Shown piece by piece: positions 7,201 to 14,372 of a stretch of 18,111 bases of DNA; position 1 is the first letter of the stretch, and every line of letters starts with the position of its first letter. This DNA comes from Porticoccaceae bacterium (GTDB taxonomy: Bacteria; Pseudomonadota; Gammaproteobacteria; Pseudomonadales; Porticoccaceae), in contig JAPKCN010000010.1 of the NCBI GenBank assembly GCA_028822945.1, forward strand, positions 1 to 18,111, written 5' to 3'. Made by a program: the position numbers and the translations under genes. The notes below the pieces were generated by a model. It had not been told where the DNA came from, ran no database searches, and saw nothing but the letters and a program-made list of their open reading frames with translations.

Positions 7201-7748
7201 ATTATCTCGAGCATGGGGAGAATCCGATCACGCACCAGAATGAGTCCGATAATGGCGACCATCGAAGAGATATCGAGAATCCCGATAGGCGGAATAATAC
7301 GCCGAAATGGCTTTAGGTAGGGATCGATAATTTGATTGATCAATTGAATATGTGGGTGATTGGCGGCATCCAGCCAACTGGCAACAGAGACGGCCAAAAT
7401 GCCCCAAAAATAAATTTCGATGACGCCGCTAAAGACCCCAAAGACCGCCACAATTAGATAATTCGGTAGCTCTTCGAAGACTAGTCGACCGACACCGATG
7501 AGAACCCAGAAATGGAGCCATTTGACTAGAATAGCGCCGATTAAAGCCGCACTGTTAAAGGTCCCTAGCGTCGGGAACAGTCGGTGAAGCGGTTCCACCA
7601 GTGGCGCAGTTAGTTTAAATACCGCTTGTGATAACGGATTGAAAAAATCTGCTTGTACCCATTGCAAGAGTAACCTGACGAGTAGCAGTAAGCTGTATAA
7701 ATGTAAGATTACATCGACAAGATTCAGCGCCATGGAGCCTAGCGGCAT
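7179..7748 (-). CDS. yggT: YggT family integral membrane protein
   Basis: 189 aa inner-membrane protein with two tandem YGGT domains. Repeat one covers about 7-60 (hydrophobic helix, then LLQWVQADFFNPLSQAVFKLTAPLVEPLHRL) and repeat two about 105-155 (helix, then INQIIDPYLKPFRRIIP); further hydrophobic segments at 66-90 and 157-173 bring the likely total to four membrane helices. The family is linked to osmotic or cation tolerance in some bacteria, but the mechanism is unknown. I chose the ATG at 7748 because GGAG lies 9 nt before it; an upstream in-frame ATG at 7775 has no ribosome site and adds nine residues not typical of the family. It lies 33 nt downstream of proC, in the order yggS-proC-yggT common in gammaproteobacteria. 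Confidence 0.93.
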   Translation of the reverse strand: MPLGSMALNLVDVILHLYSLLLLVRLLLQWVQADFFNPLSQAVFKLTAPLVEPLHRLFPTLGTFNSAALIGAILVKWLHFWVLIGVGRLVFEELPNYLIVAVFGVFSGVIEIYFWGILAVSVASWLDAANHPHIQLINQIIDPYLKPFRRIIPPIGILDISSMVAIIGLILVRDRILPMLEIILDQLLF

Positions 7749-7781
7749 AATATAGCACTCCAGCGATAAACGCATATTGAC

Positions 7782-8597
7782 TCAGCTTGAGTAATCATTC
7801 GACATTTCCTCGGCGCGCGTTACGGCGGCCTGCATAGCGCGTCTTAGAAGGTCTTCTAGACCGCCATTATCGAGAGTTTCGATAGCACGTTCGGTGGTGC
7901 CGCCAGGAGAGGTTACCTGCTGGCGCAACTCGCCGGGTGGGCTCGCAGTGCTGCGTGCCATCTCCGTAGCGCCGCGCGCGGTTTGCAGCACTAATTCGCG
8001 TGCGGTTTGCGCGGGTAACCCTAGTTCCACGGCGACCCGTTGCATGATTTCAAAGACTAAAAAAAAGTATGCTGGGCCGCTACCAGACACGGCAGTCACT
8101 ACATCGACTTGATTCTCAGTTTCCAACCAACAACTGGAACCGACGGCATTGAACAGTTGCTCAACGGTATCGCGTTGTTGACTTGTAACGTGGCTATTGG
8201 CAAACAATCCAGCGGCCCCATTGAGCACCATGGCCGGCGTATTTGGCATCGCACGGACAATCGCGAGGCTCTCGCCAAGCCAGTTTCGCAAGGCGCCAAG
8301 CGGCACACCGGCGGCAATTGATACCACTGCACAGCGCGGTTTAAGCGCCGTCCTTAGATCGCGTGCAATGTCGCCGATTAGCTGTGGTTTGACTGCCAGT
8401 ACGACGATGTCGGCACTGTTAACTGCGGCGCGATTATCATTAAACGCAGTGATTTGGTGGCGCTCTTGTATGGCCTTTCGCGCTAAGTCCTCAGGGTCGC
8501 TGACGCTTAGTTGCCGGCGTTGATAGCCGTTGGCCAGTAGCCCGCCAATCAGGCAAGAGGCCATATTGCCACCACCAATAAAGGCGATTGAATTCAT
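7782..8597 (-). CDS. proC: Pyrroline-5-carboxylate reductase
   Basis: Catalyses the last step of proline synthesis, reducing 1-pyrroline-5-carboxylate with NAD(P)H in the cytoplasm. At 271 aa it matches the family. The N-terminal Rossmann loop is IGGGNMA (7-13). AVKPQ (68-72) and AMPNTPA (116-122) mark the cofactor domain. The C-terminal dimer/active-site domain has SGSGPAYFF (171-179) and QVTSPGGTTERAI (227-239). The ATG at 8597 is preceded by GGGAG about 11 nt away, and the gene starts 28 nt after yggS, so the two are probably co-transcribed. Nothing unusual. Confidence 0.97.
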   Translation of the reverse strand: MNSIAFIGGGNMASCLIGGLLANGYQRRQLSVSDPEDLARKAIQERHQITAFNDNRAAVNSADIVVLAVKPQLIGDIARDLRTALKPRCAVVSIAAGVPLGALRNWLGESLAIVRAMPNTPAMVLNGAAGLFANSHVTSQQRDTVEQLFNAVGSSCWLETENQVDVVTAVSGSGPAYFFLVFEIMQRVAVELGLPAQTARELVLQTARGATEMARSTASPPGELRQQVTSPGGTTERAIETLDNGGLEDLLRRAMQAAVTRAEEMSNDYSS

Positions 8598-8625
8598 ACT
8601 GATGTGTACTCCCTAGGTCTGTTGT

Positions 8626-9330
8626 TCACTCTGCACGCCTCTCGCGAGGGCCGAAAATATCAGTACCGATACGCACCACTGTTGCGCCCTCTTGAATTGC
8701 CGCCTCGAGGTCCGCAGACATCCCCATCGAGAGAGTATCTAATTTTTGCGAATTGTCCAGACCACTATTGATTTCTTCTTGCAGAGTCCGAACCCGCGCA
8801 AATACACTGCGTTGTGCGCTCTCATTGTCGCGCGGCGCTGGGATAGCCATCAGTCCGCGCAGCCGAATATGCGGTAGTTCGAGAACCTGTTTGACGGCAT
8901 CGCCCACGGTAGTCGTGGACAGCCCAGCTTTCGAAGCTTCATTGTCAATATTGACCTGTAAGCAGATATTCAGCCGTCGCTGCGCTGGATCGCGGTGGTT
9001 GTTTAGGCGCTGCGCAATCTTCATGCGATCTACACTGTGAACCCAATCGAAGCGATCGGCTATTATGCGTGTCTTATTGGTTTGCAATGCGCCTATAAAG
9101 TGCCAGATTATAGACTTTTCTTTTAGTCGATCGATTTTCTCAATGGCTTCTTGGACGTAATTTTCGCCAAACGCATGCACTCGTGCCTCAAAGGCCTCGT
9201 TAATAGCCATATGGCTGCGTGTTTTACTGACTGCTAGTAAAACAATATCGCGCTCGCTGCGACCGGCTTTTTCTGCCGCCGTCTTGATCCGTTGGCGAAC
9301 GCTGACTATCCTTGAGATTATACTGTGCAT
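8626..9330 (-). CDS. yggS: PLP homeostasis protein YggS (PLPBP/COG0325)
   Basis: 234 aa from the ATG at 9330. It is a single-domain alanine-racemase-like TIM barrel that binds pyridoxal phosphate and buffers cellular B6 and amino-acid metabolism without known catalysis. The PLP lysine in LLAVSKT is Lys36, the same number as in E. coli YggS, which supports this start over a TTG eleven codons upstream (9363). FGENYVQEA, WHFIGALQTNKTR, VHSVDR, SMGMSADLEAAI and RIGTDIFG, the phosphate-binding and barrel motifs, are all in place. A candidate promoter lies directly in front. In many bacteria yggS sits beside proC and yggT as here; in Pseudomonas its other side is pilT, whereas here it is yqgF. Confidence 0.96.
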   Translation of the reverse strand: MHSIISRIVSVRQRIKTAAEKAGRSERDIVLLAVSKTRSHMAINEAFEARVHAFGENYVQEAIEKIDRLKEKSIIWHFIGALQTNKTRIIADRFDWVHSVDRMKIAQRLNNHRDPAQRRLNICLQVNIDNEASKAGLSTTTVGDAVKQVLELPHIRLRGLMAIPAPRDNESAQRSVFARVRTLQEEINSGLDNSQKLDTLSMGMSADLEAAIQEGATVVRIGTDIFGPRERRAE

Positions 9331-9363
9331 ACCTTTGTATTGCTCGATGATTTTTACTGGCAA

Positions 9364-9392
9364 ATTTAACCCACTGCCAGCGAGCTTGTAAA
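9364..9392 (-). promoter_or_regulatory. Predicted promoter of yggS-proC-yggT
   Basis: On the minus strand: -35 TTTACA (9387-9392), 17-nt spacer, -10 TTAAAT (9364-9369). The predicted start is about 27 nt before the ATG chosen for yggS. An inverted repeat CTGGCA/TGCCAG (9357-9362 and 9375-9380, 12-nt loop) overlaps the -10 and could be an operator. Any terminator for yqgF must also fit in this 114-nt gap; I see none with a U-tract. Confidence 0.45.
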
Positions 9393-9444
9393 GATTTTTG
9401 TGCGGGTTCTGACTGCTATTCTTGCCTATTTCATGCAGTATTTT

Positions 9445-9882
9445 TTAGGGCTTATCGCCCAATTGTGGGTTGTCCAGCCAACTCTGTAGAATTAAGGCCG
9501 CGGCAATGTCATCGATTTTGTCGAGGACGCGTCCGCCACTTTTTAGACAGGCCGCTTTTGCCTCGCGGCTAGTGAGTCTCTCGTCAACCATCAGGGCGTC
9601 GATATTAAATCGTCCTTGCAATCGCCGAGCAAACTTTCTAGCTCGCCGGCTCAGTTCACTCTCCGAGTCATCCATATTGAGTGGCAGTCCGACGATGATT
9701 AAATCGGGTTGCCACTCGCTCAGGATAGCCGCCAATGTGATCCAGTTGGGAACGCCATCACTGGCCGAGATAATGTTCAAAGGAGTGGCTGTGTTGGTCA
9801 CGGTCTGTCCGGTTGCTATGCCGATTTTCGCGGTGCCGAAATCAAATCCTAAAAGACATTTTTTGGCGGGTGCGTTAGGCAT
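9445..9882 (-). CDS. ruvX: YqgF/RuvX family RNase H-fold nuclease (pre-16S rRNA processing)
   Basis: 145 aa, slightly longer than the E. coli protein (138). This essential RNase H-like family (YqgF, RuvX) takes part in maturation of the 16S rRNA 5' end; a Holliday-junction resolvase role has also been proposed. The first acidic strand LGFDFGTAKIGIA places Asp14, the second conserved region is IIVGLPLNMD (62-71), then VDERLTSREA (99-108) and the C-terminal acidic Asp124 in KIDDIAAALIL. All family acids are present. Its ATG overlaps the yqgE stop by 8 nt, so it is the last gene of gshB-yqgE-yqgF, a very common gammaproteobacterial order. Confidence 0.95.
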   Translation of the reverse strand: MPNAPAKKCLLGFDFGTAKIGIATGQTVTNTATPLNIISASDGVPNWITLAAILSEWQPDLIIVGLPLNMDDSESELSRRARKFARRLQGRFNIDALMVDERLTSREAKAACLKSGGRVLDKIDDIAAALILQSWLDNPQLGDKP

Positions 9883-10456
9883 GACCAGAATCGAGAGATA
9901 GGCGGTTGAGATCTATGCCGATCGACGAAGCCGCAGCATGGGCACGCTTTTCACAATCGATATTGAAAATTATTGTAGAATTTGCAGGCATTGTGAGCCA
10001 GCTGTTCTGCACTAGTTCCTCCTCCAATTGACCGGCACCCCAACTGGAATAGCCTAGTGTGATTAGCGACTTTTCGGGGCCGTTGCCAATCGCGATATCG
10101 CTAAGAATATCTTTTGACGCAGTCAGGCTCACATCCTCGGAAATTGCCACTGTAGATTCCCACTTTTGGCCGCAACTCTGATGGAGTATAAAGCCTCGGT
10201 CGCGCTGCACGGGGCCGCCTGCAAAAATCAACGATTCGCCGTTGTTGTCGCTGTATTGAAGTTGTAACTGATCAAAGATAGCTTTCGCAGGAATATCCAT
10301 CTGATTATTGATAACCAGACCCATGGCACCCTCTTCGCTGTGCTCACAGATGTATACCACCGACTGAGAAAAATTAGGGTCATTGAGACCGGGCATCGCC
10401 AATAAAAAGTGGTTCTTGAGGTTGGTAATTGGGAGAGTCTGTTTTTCCATATTCAT
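9875..10456 (-). CDS. yqgE: UPF0301 protein YqgE (AlgH family)
   Basis: 193 aa from the ATG at 10456, close to E. coli YqgE (187 aa). The family has a known fold but no agreed function; the Pseudomonas member is called AlgH. Recognisable stretches are LKNHFLLAMPGLNDPNFSQS (13-32), VVYICEHSEEGAMGLVIN (33-50), FAGGPVQRDRGFILH (78-92) and LGYSSWGAGQLEEE. The open frame extends to a GTG at 10528, but those 24 residues do not resemble the family, so I use the internal ATG; a second ATG two codons on is equally possible, and neither has a good ribosome site. The order gshB-yqgE-yqgF is conserved. Confidence 0.93.
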   Translation of the reverse strand: MNMEKQTLPITNLKNHFLLAMPGLNDPNFSQSVVYICEHSEEGAMGLVINNQMDIPAKAIFDQLQLQYSDNNGESLIFAGGPVQRDRGFILHQSCGQKWESTVAISEDVSLTASKDILSDIAIGNGPEKSLITLGYSSWGAGQLEEELVQNSWLTMPANSTIIFNIDCEKRAHAAASSIGIDLNRLSLDSGHA

Positions 10457-10541
10457 AATATGCAGGTTTGATTGGCGAAACTCAAGGCCTGAGGCAATAA
10501 GTTTTTCTAATTTCTGTCGGTTGCACACGGCCTAATTTAGC

Positions 10542-11495
10542 TCAGCCGTTGAGGTAGATCTCAATCGCAGCCATAAGGCGGTCGCCGACAGCGAGGTCTG
10601 TTGCGCGTTCTATTTCACGGGCACAAGTCGGGCTAGTAACGTTGATTTCGGTTAAATAATCGCCGATCACATCGAGGCCAACGAACAATAACCCCTTTGC
10701 CAGTAAAGTCGGGGCAATTTGTTCTGCGACAGCGTAATCACGGTCGCTCAAAGGCTGCACCATGCCGCGACCCCCAGCCGCCAGATTGCCGCGAAAGTCG
10801 TCGCCAGTCGGCACTCTCGCAAGGCAGTGAGACATTATCTCGCCGCCGATCACCAAAATACGCTTGTCACCGAAAACAATCTCTGGCAGATAGCGTTGCG
10901 CCATAATGCTTTGTTGGCTATTTTGCGTCAGCGTTTCGAGAATAACATTGATATTTTGGTCGCCCTGTTGAACCCGAAAAATTGATGTGCCGCCCATACC
11001 ATCCAAGGGTTTATAGACCACATCGCCATGTTCGCTCAAGAACTCCTTTAGGCGTTTTTGATCGCGACTCACCAGCAGTGGTGGGGTACACTTGGGGAAT
11101 TCCGTGGCAAAAATCTTTTCATTGCAATCGCGCAAACTCTGTGGTCGATTAAGCACCGCGCAGCCGCGTCGCTCAGCGGCTTCGAGAATGTATGTGGCGT
11201 AGATGTACTCGCTGTCAAACGGCGGATCTTTGCGCATCAGTATCACGTCCAGTGACTCCAATGCCGCATCTTCGCCCGGACCCAAGGAATACCAGCGGTT
11301 TTCGTCATCGAATACCTCTAGTGTATGCATTTCGGCACGCGGATAACCATTCTGCAAAAAAAGCTGACCTTGCTGCATGTAGTAAAGTCGATATCCAGCG
11401 CGCTGCGCTGCTAGTAGCAGCGCTAGAGTTGTGTCTTTGTGGTAATTGATGTTTTCGATAGGGTCCATCACGACCCCAAGAGTTTTTCCTGACAT
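10542..11495 (-). CDS. gshB: Glutathione synthetase (prokaryotic GshB type)
   Basis: ATP-grasp enzyme joining gamma-glutamylcysteine and glycine to give glutathione; cytoplasmic. 317 aa from the ATG at 11495 (E. coli 316). Motifs: GVVMDPIENINYHKD (7-21), VILMRKDPPFDSEYIYATYI (84-103), NRPQSLRDCNEK (116-127), the ATP-grasp loop KPLDGMGGTSIFR (162-174), ARVPTGDDFRGNLAAGG (226-242) and the metal/substrate region GLDVIGDYLTEINVTSPT (273-290). The start is supported by AAGAG about 5 nt upstream and by the family N-terminus; the open frame runs back to a TTG at 11585 without homology. No gshA is in view. It leads an operon with yqgE and yqgF and is divergent from the acyl-CoA ligase. Confidence 0.97.
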   Translation of the reverse strand: MSGKTLGVVMDPIENINYHKDTTLALLLAAQRAGYRLYYMQQGQLFLQNGYPRAEMHTLEVFDDENRWYSLGPGEDAALESLDVILMRKDPPFDSEYIYATYILEAAERRGCAVLNRPQSLRDCNEKIFATEFPKCTPPLLVSRDQKRLKEFLSEHGDVVYKPLDGMGGTSIFRVQQGDQNINVILETLTQNSQQSIMAQRYLPEIVFGDKRILVIGGEIMSHCLARVPTGDDFRGNLAAGGRGMVQPLSDRDYAVAEQIAPTLLAKGLLFVGLDVIGDYLTEINVTSPTCAREIERATDLAVGDRLMAAIEIYLNG

Positions 11496-11688
11496 TAATT
11501 CTCTTAGTGCACGAGTGTCAACAATTAAAGGTCCAATATTATAACCCAGTAAGCGATTAAAAACTCTCACTTCACTGCTACCCAACGGGCGTCGGTTAAC
11601 GCTATTATGAAGTCTAACGCAACTTGCGACTTAATTTCGGTAAAATCGAAAAAATGCCGACACAGTTAATTGAATTAAGGAGATTGTA
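11496..11688. promoter_or_regulatory. Divergent gshB / acyl-CoA ligase promoter region
   Basis: 193 nt between two divergent starts. On the minus strand a perfect TATAAT lies at 11538-11543, about 43 nt before the gshB ATG, but no good -35 lies 16-18 nt upstream. On the plus strand TAAAAT at 11641-11646 could be a -10 for the ligase, also without a convincing -35. CGCAA-C-TTGCG (11618-11628) is a perfect 5-bp inverted repeat flanked by AAGT and ACTT half-arms, a possible operator for the ligase. Confidence 0.4.
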
Positions 11689-13311
11689 ATGCATGGCCTA
11701 ATGATGGATATGCCGTTGACGATTACGTCTATTATGCGGCACGCTGACACGGTGCACCGCGATTCAGAGATTGTCTCGGTAACCGCTGACAATCTGCAGC
11801 ACCGCTATTCTTATGGTGACGCCTTTCGCCGCGTGCGGCAGTTAGCTAACGCCCTCGCTAAGTCTGGATTGGTAATGGGTGATCGCATCGCGACCTTAGC
11901 TTGGAATGACTACCGGCATTTTGAGCTTTATTATGCGGTGTCTTGCGCGGGGCAGGTCTGTCACACTGTCAATCCACGCCTTTTCCCCGAGCAAATCGAG
12001 TATATATTAAACCACGCCGAGGATCGCTGGGTGTTTTTAGACCCAATGTTTGTGCCTTTGATGGAGCAAATGCAGAATCGCTTACCGTCGGTGGAGGGGT
12101 TTGTCGTGCTCACCAGCCAACAGAATATGCCCAGTCATAATTTGCGTAATTGCCACAACTACGAAAGTTTTATCGGCGCTCAAGCGGATATTTTTGAATG
12201 GCCAGATCTGCATGAGAACGACGCTAGTTCGCTATGTTATACCTCGGGAACCACAGGCAACCCCAAAGGCGTGCTCTATAGTCATAGGAGTACGGTGTTG
12301 CACTCACTGGTCGGCGCGTTGCCGGATGTTATGAATCTCTCGGTCGACGATGTTGTAATGCCGATTGTGCCGATGTTCCATGTCAATGCTTGGGGTACTG
12401 CATACAGTGCTCCAATGATCGGCAGCAAACTGGTTTTGCCCGGAGCAAAAATGGCTGATGGCGAGACGTTAGTGCGATTAATCAATGCTGAAAAGGTCAA
12501 TTATTCGCTTGGGGTGCCGACTATTTGGCTAGCTTTAGTGAATTATTTAGAACTATCAGGCGAAACCGTGAAGTCTTTAAAAACTGTCGTTGTTGGAGGA
12601 TCGGCCGTCCCGTTGTCACTCATGCAAGCGCTAGAAAAACACGGTATTTGGGCTAATGTTGCGTGGGGGATGACCGAGATGAGCCCGCTGGGAAGTTACA
12701 ATTATCAGACCGCAGACATGCGTCGTTCGACGCGGCAGCAGATCGATCAGATACGTATAAAAGCGGGGCGTAATGTATTCGGTGTGGAAATGAAAATCGT
12801 CGATCAAAACGATCAGAGTCTGCCCCGCGATGGTCAGAGTTCCGGTCTCTTAAAAGTGCGGGGCCCCTGGGTGTGCAGTGGCTACTATCGCGCTGAAGAG
12901 CCCACTGCGGTAGATACAGACGGTTGGTTCGATACGGGTGATATGGCGAGTATCGATGGCCAGGGAATGCTCACTATCACCGACCGTGTCAAAGATGTGA
13001 TTAAATCTGGCGGTGAGTGGATCAGTTCTATCGACATTGAAAATGCGGTTATGGCGCATCCACATGTGGGCGAGGCTGCGGTGATTGGTATAGCGCATGA
13101 ACAGTGGACTGAGAGACCCCTGCTTGTTATCGTCCCAGCAGATGGCGCCACGCCTGACGAAGACGCAATACTGGCGTTTTTAAAGGGTAAAATTGCCAGT
13201 TGGTGGATACCCGACGCCTGCATTTTGGTCGATAACATCCCGCACACGGCAACTGGAAAAATCAGTAAAAAAGATTTGCGCGAACAGTTTAAGGATTTTA
13301 CCCCCAGTTAA
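11689..13311 (+). CDS. Acyl-CoA ligase, DmdB/AlkK-like (medium-chain or methylthiopropionate type)
   Basis: 540-aa adenylate-forming enzyme: acid + ATP + CoA to acyl-CoA via an acyl-AMP. The full set of motifs is present: P-loop YTSGTTGNPKG (184-194), MFHVNAWG (229-236), WGMTEMSP (326-333), WFDTGD (413-418), the hinge region DRVKDVIKSGGEWIS (432-446) and the catalytic lysine Lys524 in ATGKISK. Stretches such as CHTVNPRLFPEQ (91-102) and YSHRSTVLHS (197-206) are shared with DmdB (3-methylmercaptopropionyl-CoA ligase) and AlkK-type medium-chain ligases. Which substrate it uses cannot be told from sequence; no other DMSP-demethylation genes (dmdA, dmdC, dmdD) are in view. The start has AAGGAGA about 6 nt upstream, one of the best ribosome sites here. 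It stands alone, divergent from gshB. Confidence 0.92.
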   Translation: MHGLMMDMPLTITSIMRHADTVHRDSEIVSVTADNLQHRYSYGDAFRRVRQLANALAKSGLVMGDRIATLAWNDYRHFELYYAVSCAGQVCHTVNPRLFPEQIEYILNHAEDRWVFLDPMFVPLMEQMQNRLPSVEGFVVLTSQQNMPSHNLRNCHNYESFIGAQADIFEWPDLHENDASSLCYTSGTTGNPKGVLYSHRSTVLHSLVGALPDVMNLSVDDVVMPIVPMFHVNAWGTAYSAPMIGSKLVLPGAKMADGETLVRLINAEKVNYSLGVPTIWLALVNYLELSGETVKSLKTVVVGGSAVPLSLMQALEKHGIWANVAWGMTEMSPLGSYNYQTADMRRSTRQQIDQIRIKAGRNVFGVEMKIVDQNDQSLPRDGQSSGLLKVRGPWVCSGYYRAEEPTAVDTDGWFDTGDMASIDGQGMLTITDRVKDVIKSGGEWISSIDIENAVMAHPHVGEAAVIGIAHEQWTERPLLVIVPADGATPDEDAILAFLKGKIASWWIPDACILVDNIPHTATGKISKKDLREQFKDFTPS

Positions 13312-13652
13312 TTTAGCGCTGTCGGGACGCGGGGAGATGCCTATAGCTCATTGTAGATGTTCTTTTCGGAAATCGGATTGCTGAGGGTATCTCAATATTT
13401 CCTGAGCGAGGCCCTGCAACGCACCAATTGTCCGGCCGTCGAGCAATGTGCCCGGAATCGTCTTTTGTCAATAGCGCCAATTTGTAATAGTTGCGATTTA
13501 CTGCCAATCTGCAGGCGGATCTTTTGTTCTGTGTGTGTTAGATTACCAAAGGAATGTAGGAGGGTATTTCTGAGTATGTTACAGCGCCGGTTTCCACGCT
13601 CTACGTCGGGGTTAAAAAATTCCATTCACAACTAACGAGATTCGGGTGTTAA
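13312..13652. other. 341-nt spacer without a recognised gene
   Basis: Between the acyl-CoA ligase and rpe. Short overlapping open frames exist on both strands (the longest, 13357-13635 plus, would encode 92 aa with many cysteines and rare AGG/AGA codons), but none has a ribosome site at its first ATG or resembles a family I know. AGGAGG near 13558-13563 lies about 12 nt before an ATG at 13576 that opens a 19-codon frame ending at 13635; this could be a leader peptide or chance. No tRNA, known structured RNA or terminator was recognised. The rpe promoter probably lies here; TGT-TAGATT near 13535-13545 is a weak extended -10 candidate. Confidence 0.35.
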
Positions 13653-14336
13653 ATGGCTGATTATAAAATTGCACCATCTATTTTGGCTGCGGATTTTGCC
13701 CGCCTCGGAGCCGAGGTGGATGAAGTTTTAGAGGCTGGTGCCGACGTGGTTCACTTCGATGTCATGGATAACCATTACGTACCGAATTTGACCATCGGCC
13801 CTCTGGTTTGTGAGGCCCTGCGCAAGCATGGCGTCACGGCGCCGATCGACGTCCATTTGATGGTACAACCGGTAGACGACCTAATCCGCACTTTCGCAGA
13901 TGCCGGAGCCAGTTATATTACCTTTCACCCGGAGGCGTCGGCACACGTCGATCGATCGCTGCAGCTTATTGCCGACCTCGGCTGCAAGGCGGGTCTGGTG
14001 CTTAATCCTGGCACCGGCCTAGATGCGGTTCGCTGGGTGATAGATCGCCTCGATATTTTGTTGTTAATGTCGGTTAATCCAGGCTTTGGCGGTCAAGCCT
14101 TTATCCCTCAGACGCTAGAGAAATTGCGCGCCGCTAAAAAGCTGATCGACAGTAGTAGTCGAGATATTCGCCTAGAGGTCGATGGCGGTGTCGGCGTTGG
14201 TAATATCGGCGAGGTGGCGCGCGCGGGCGCCGACATGTTTGTCGCTGGGTCAGCTATTTTTAGTCAGCCAGATTACGCTGTAGTGATCGCCCAAATGCGT
14301 GCTGAGTTGTCAAAAGTGGCGACTGCCGCAGTTTAG
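13653..14336 (+). CDS. rpe: Ribulose-phosphate 3-epimerase
   Basis: Interconverts ribulose 5-phosphate and xylulose 5-phosphate in the pentose phosphate pathway. 227 aa, close to E. coli Rpe throughout. The metal ligands and catalytic residues are His34, Asp36 (VVHFDVMDNHYVPN), His68 (DVHLMV) and Asp177 (LEVDGGV); phosphate binding is by NPGFGGQ (142-148) and AGSAIF. The start follows the family (MADYKIAPSIL) but has only a weak GAG ribosome element. It precedes trpE by 177 nt. In Pseudomonas the order rpe-gph-trpE is usual, so gph appears to be absent from this spot. Confidence 0.97.
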   Translation: MADYKIAPSILAADFARLGAEVDEVLEAGADVVHFDVMDNHYVPNLTIGPLVCEALRKHGVTAPIDVHLMVQPVDDLIRTFADAGASYITFHPEASAHVDRSLQLIADLGCKAGLVLNPGTGLDAVRWVIDRLDILLLMSVNPGFGGQAFIPQTLEKLRAAKKLIDSSSRDIRLEVDGGVGVGNIGEVARAGADMFVAGSAIFSQPDYAVVIAQMRAELSKVATAAV

Positions 14337-14372
14337 GCTATTACTGCGTGCCGTTAATCGTCTACTCTTATC

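Noticed and set aside
9331..9363. yggS start at a TTG at 9363
   Set aside because: It would overlap the predicted -10 element and shift the PLP lysine away from position 36 found in E. coli YggS.
10457..10528. yqgE start at a GTG at 10528
   Set aside because: The 24 added residues have no family similarity; the ATG at 10456 gives a usual length. Not fully excluded, because neither start has a good ribosome site.
11496..11585. N-terminal extension of gshB to a TTG at 11585
   Set aside because: The extra 30 residues do not resemble GshB, and the internal ATG at 11495 gives the family N-terminus and a ribosome site; the stretch is promoter DNA.
12282..13247. Minus-strand frames inside the acyl-CoA ligase
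   Set aside because: Antisense shadows of a complete adenylate-forming enzyme, with no ribosome sites or recognisable domains.
13392..13625. 77-codon minus-strand frame in the ligase-rpe spacer
   Set aside because: No ribosome site, no recognised family, and it overlaps a competing plus-strand frame; unlikely to be coding.
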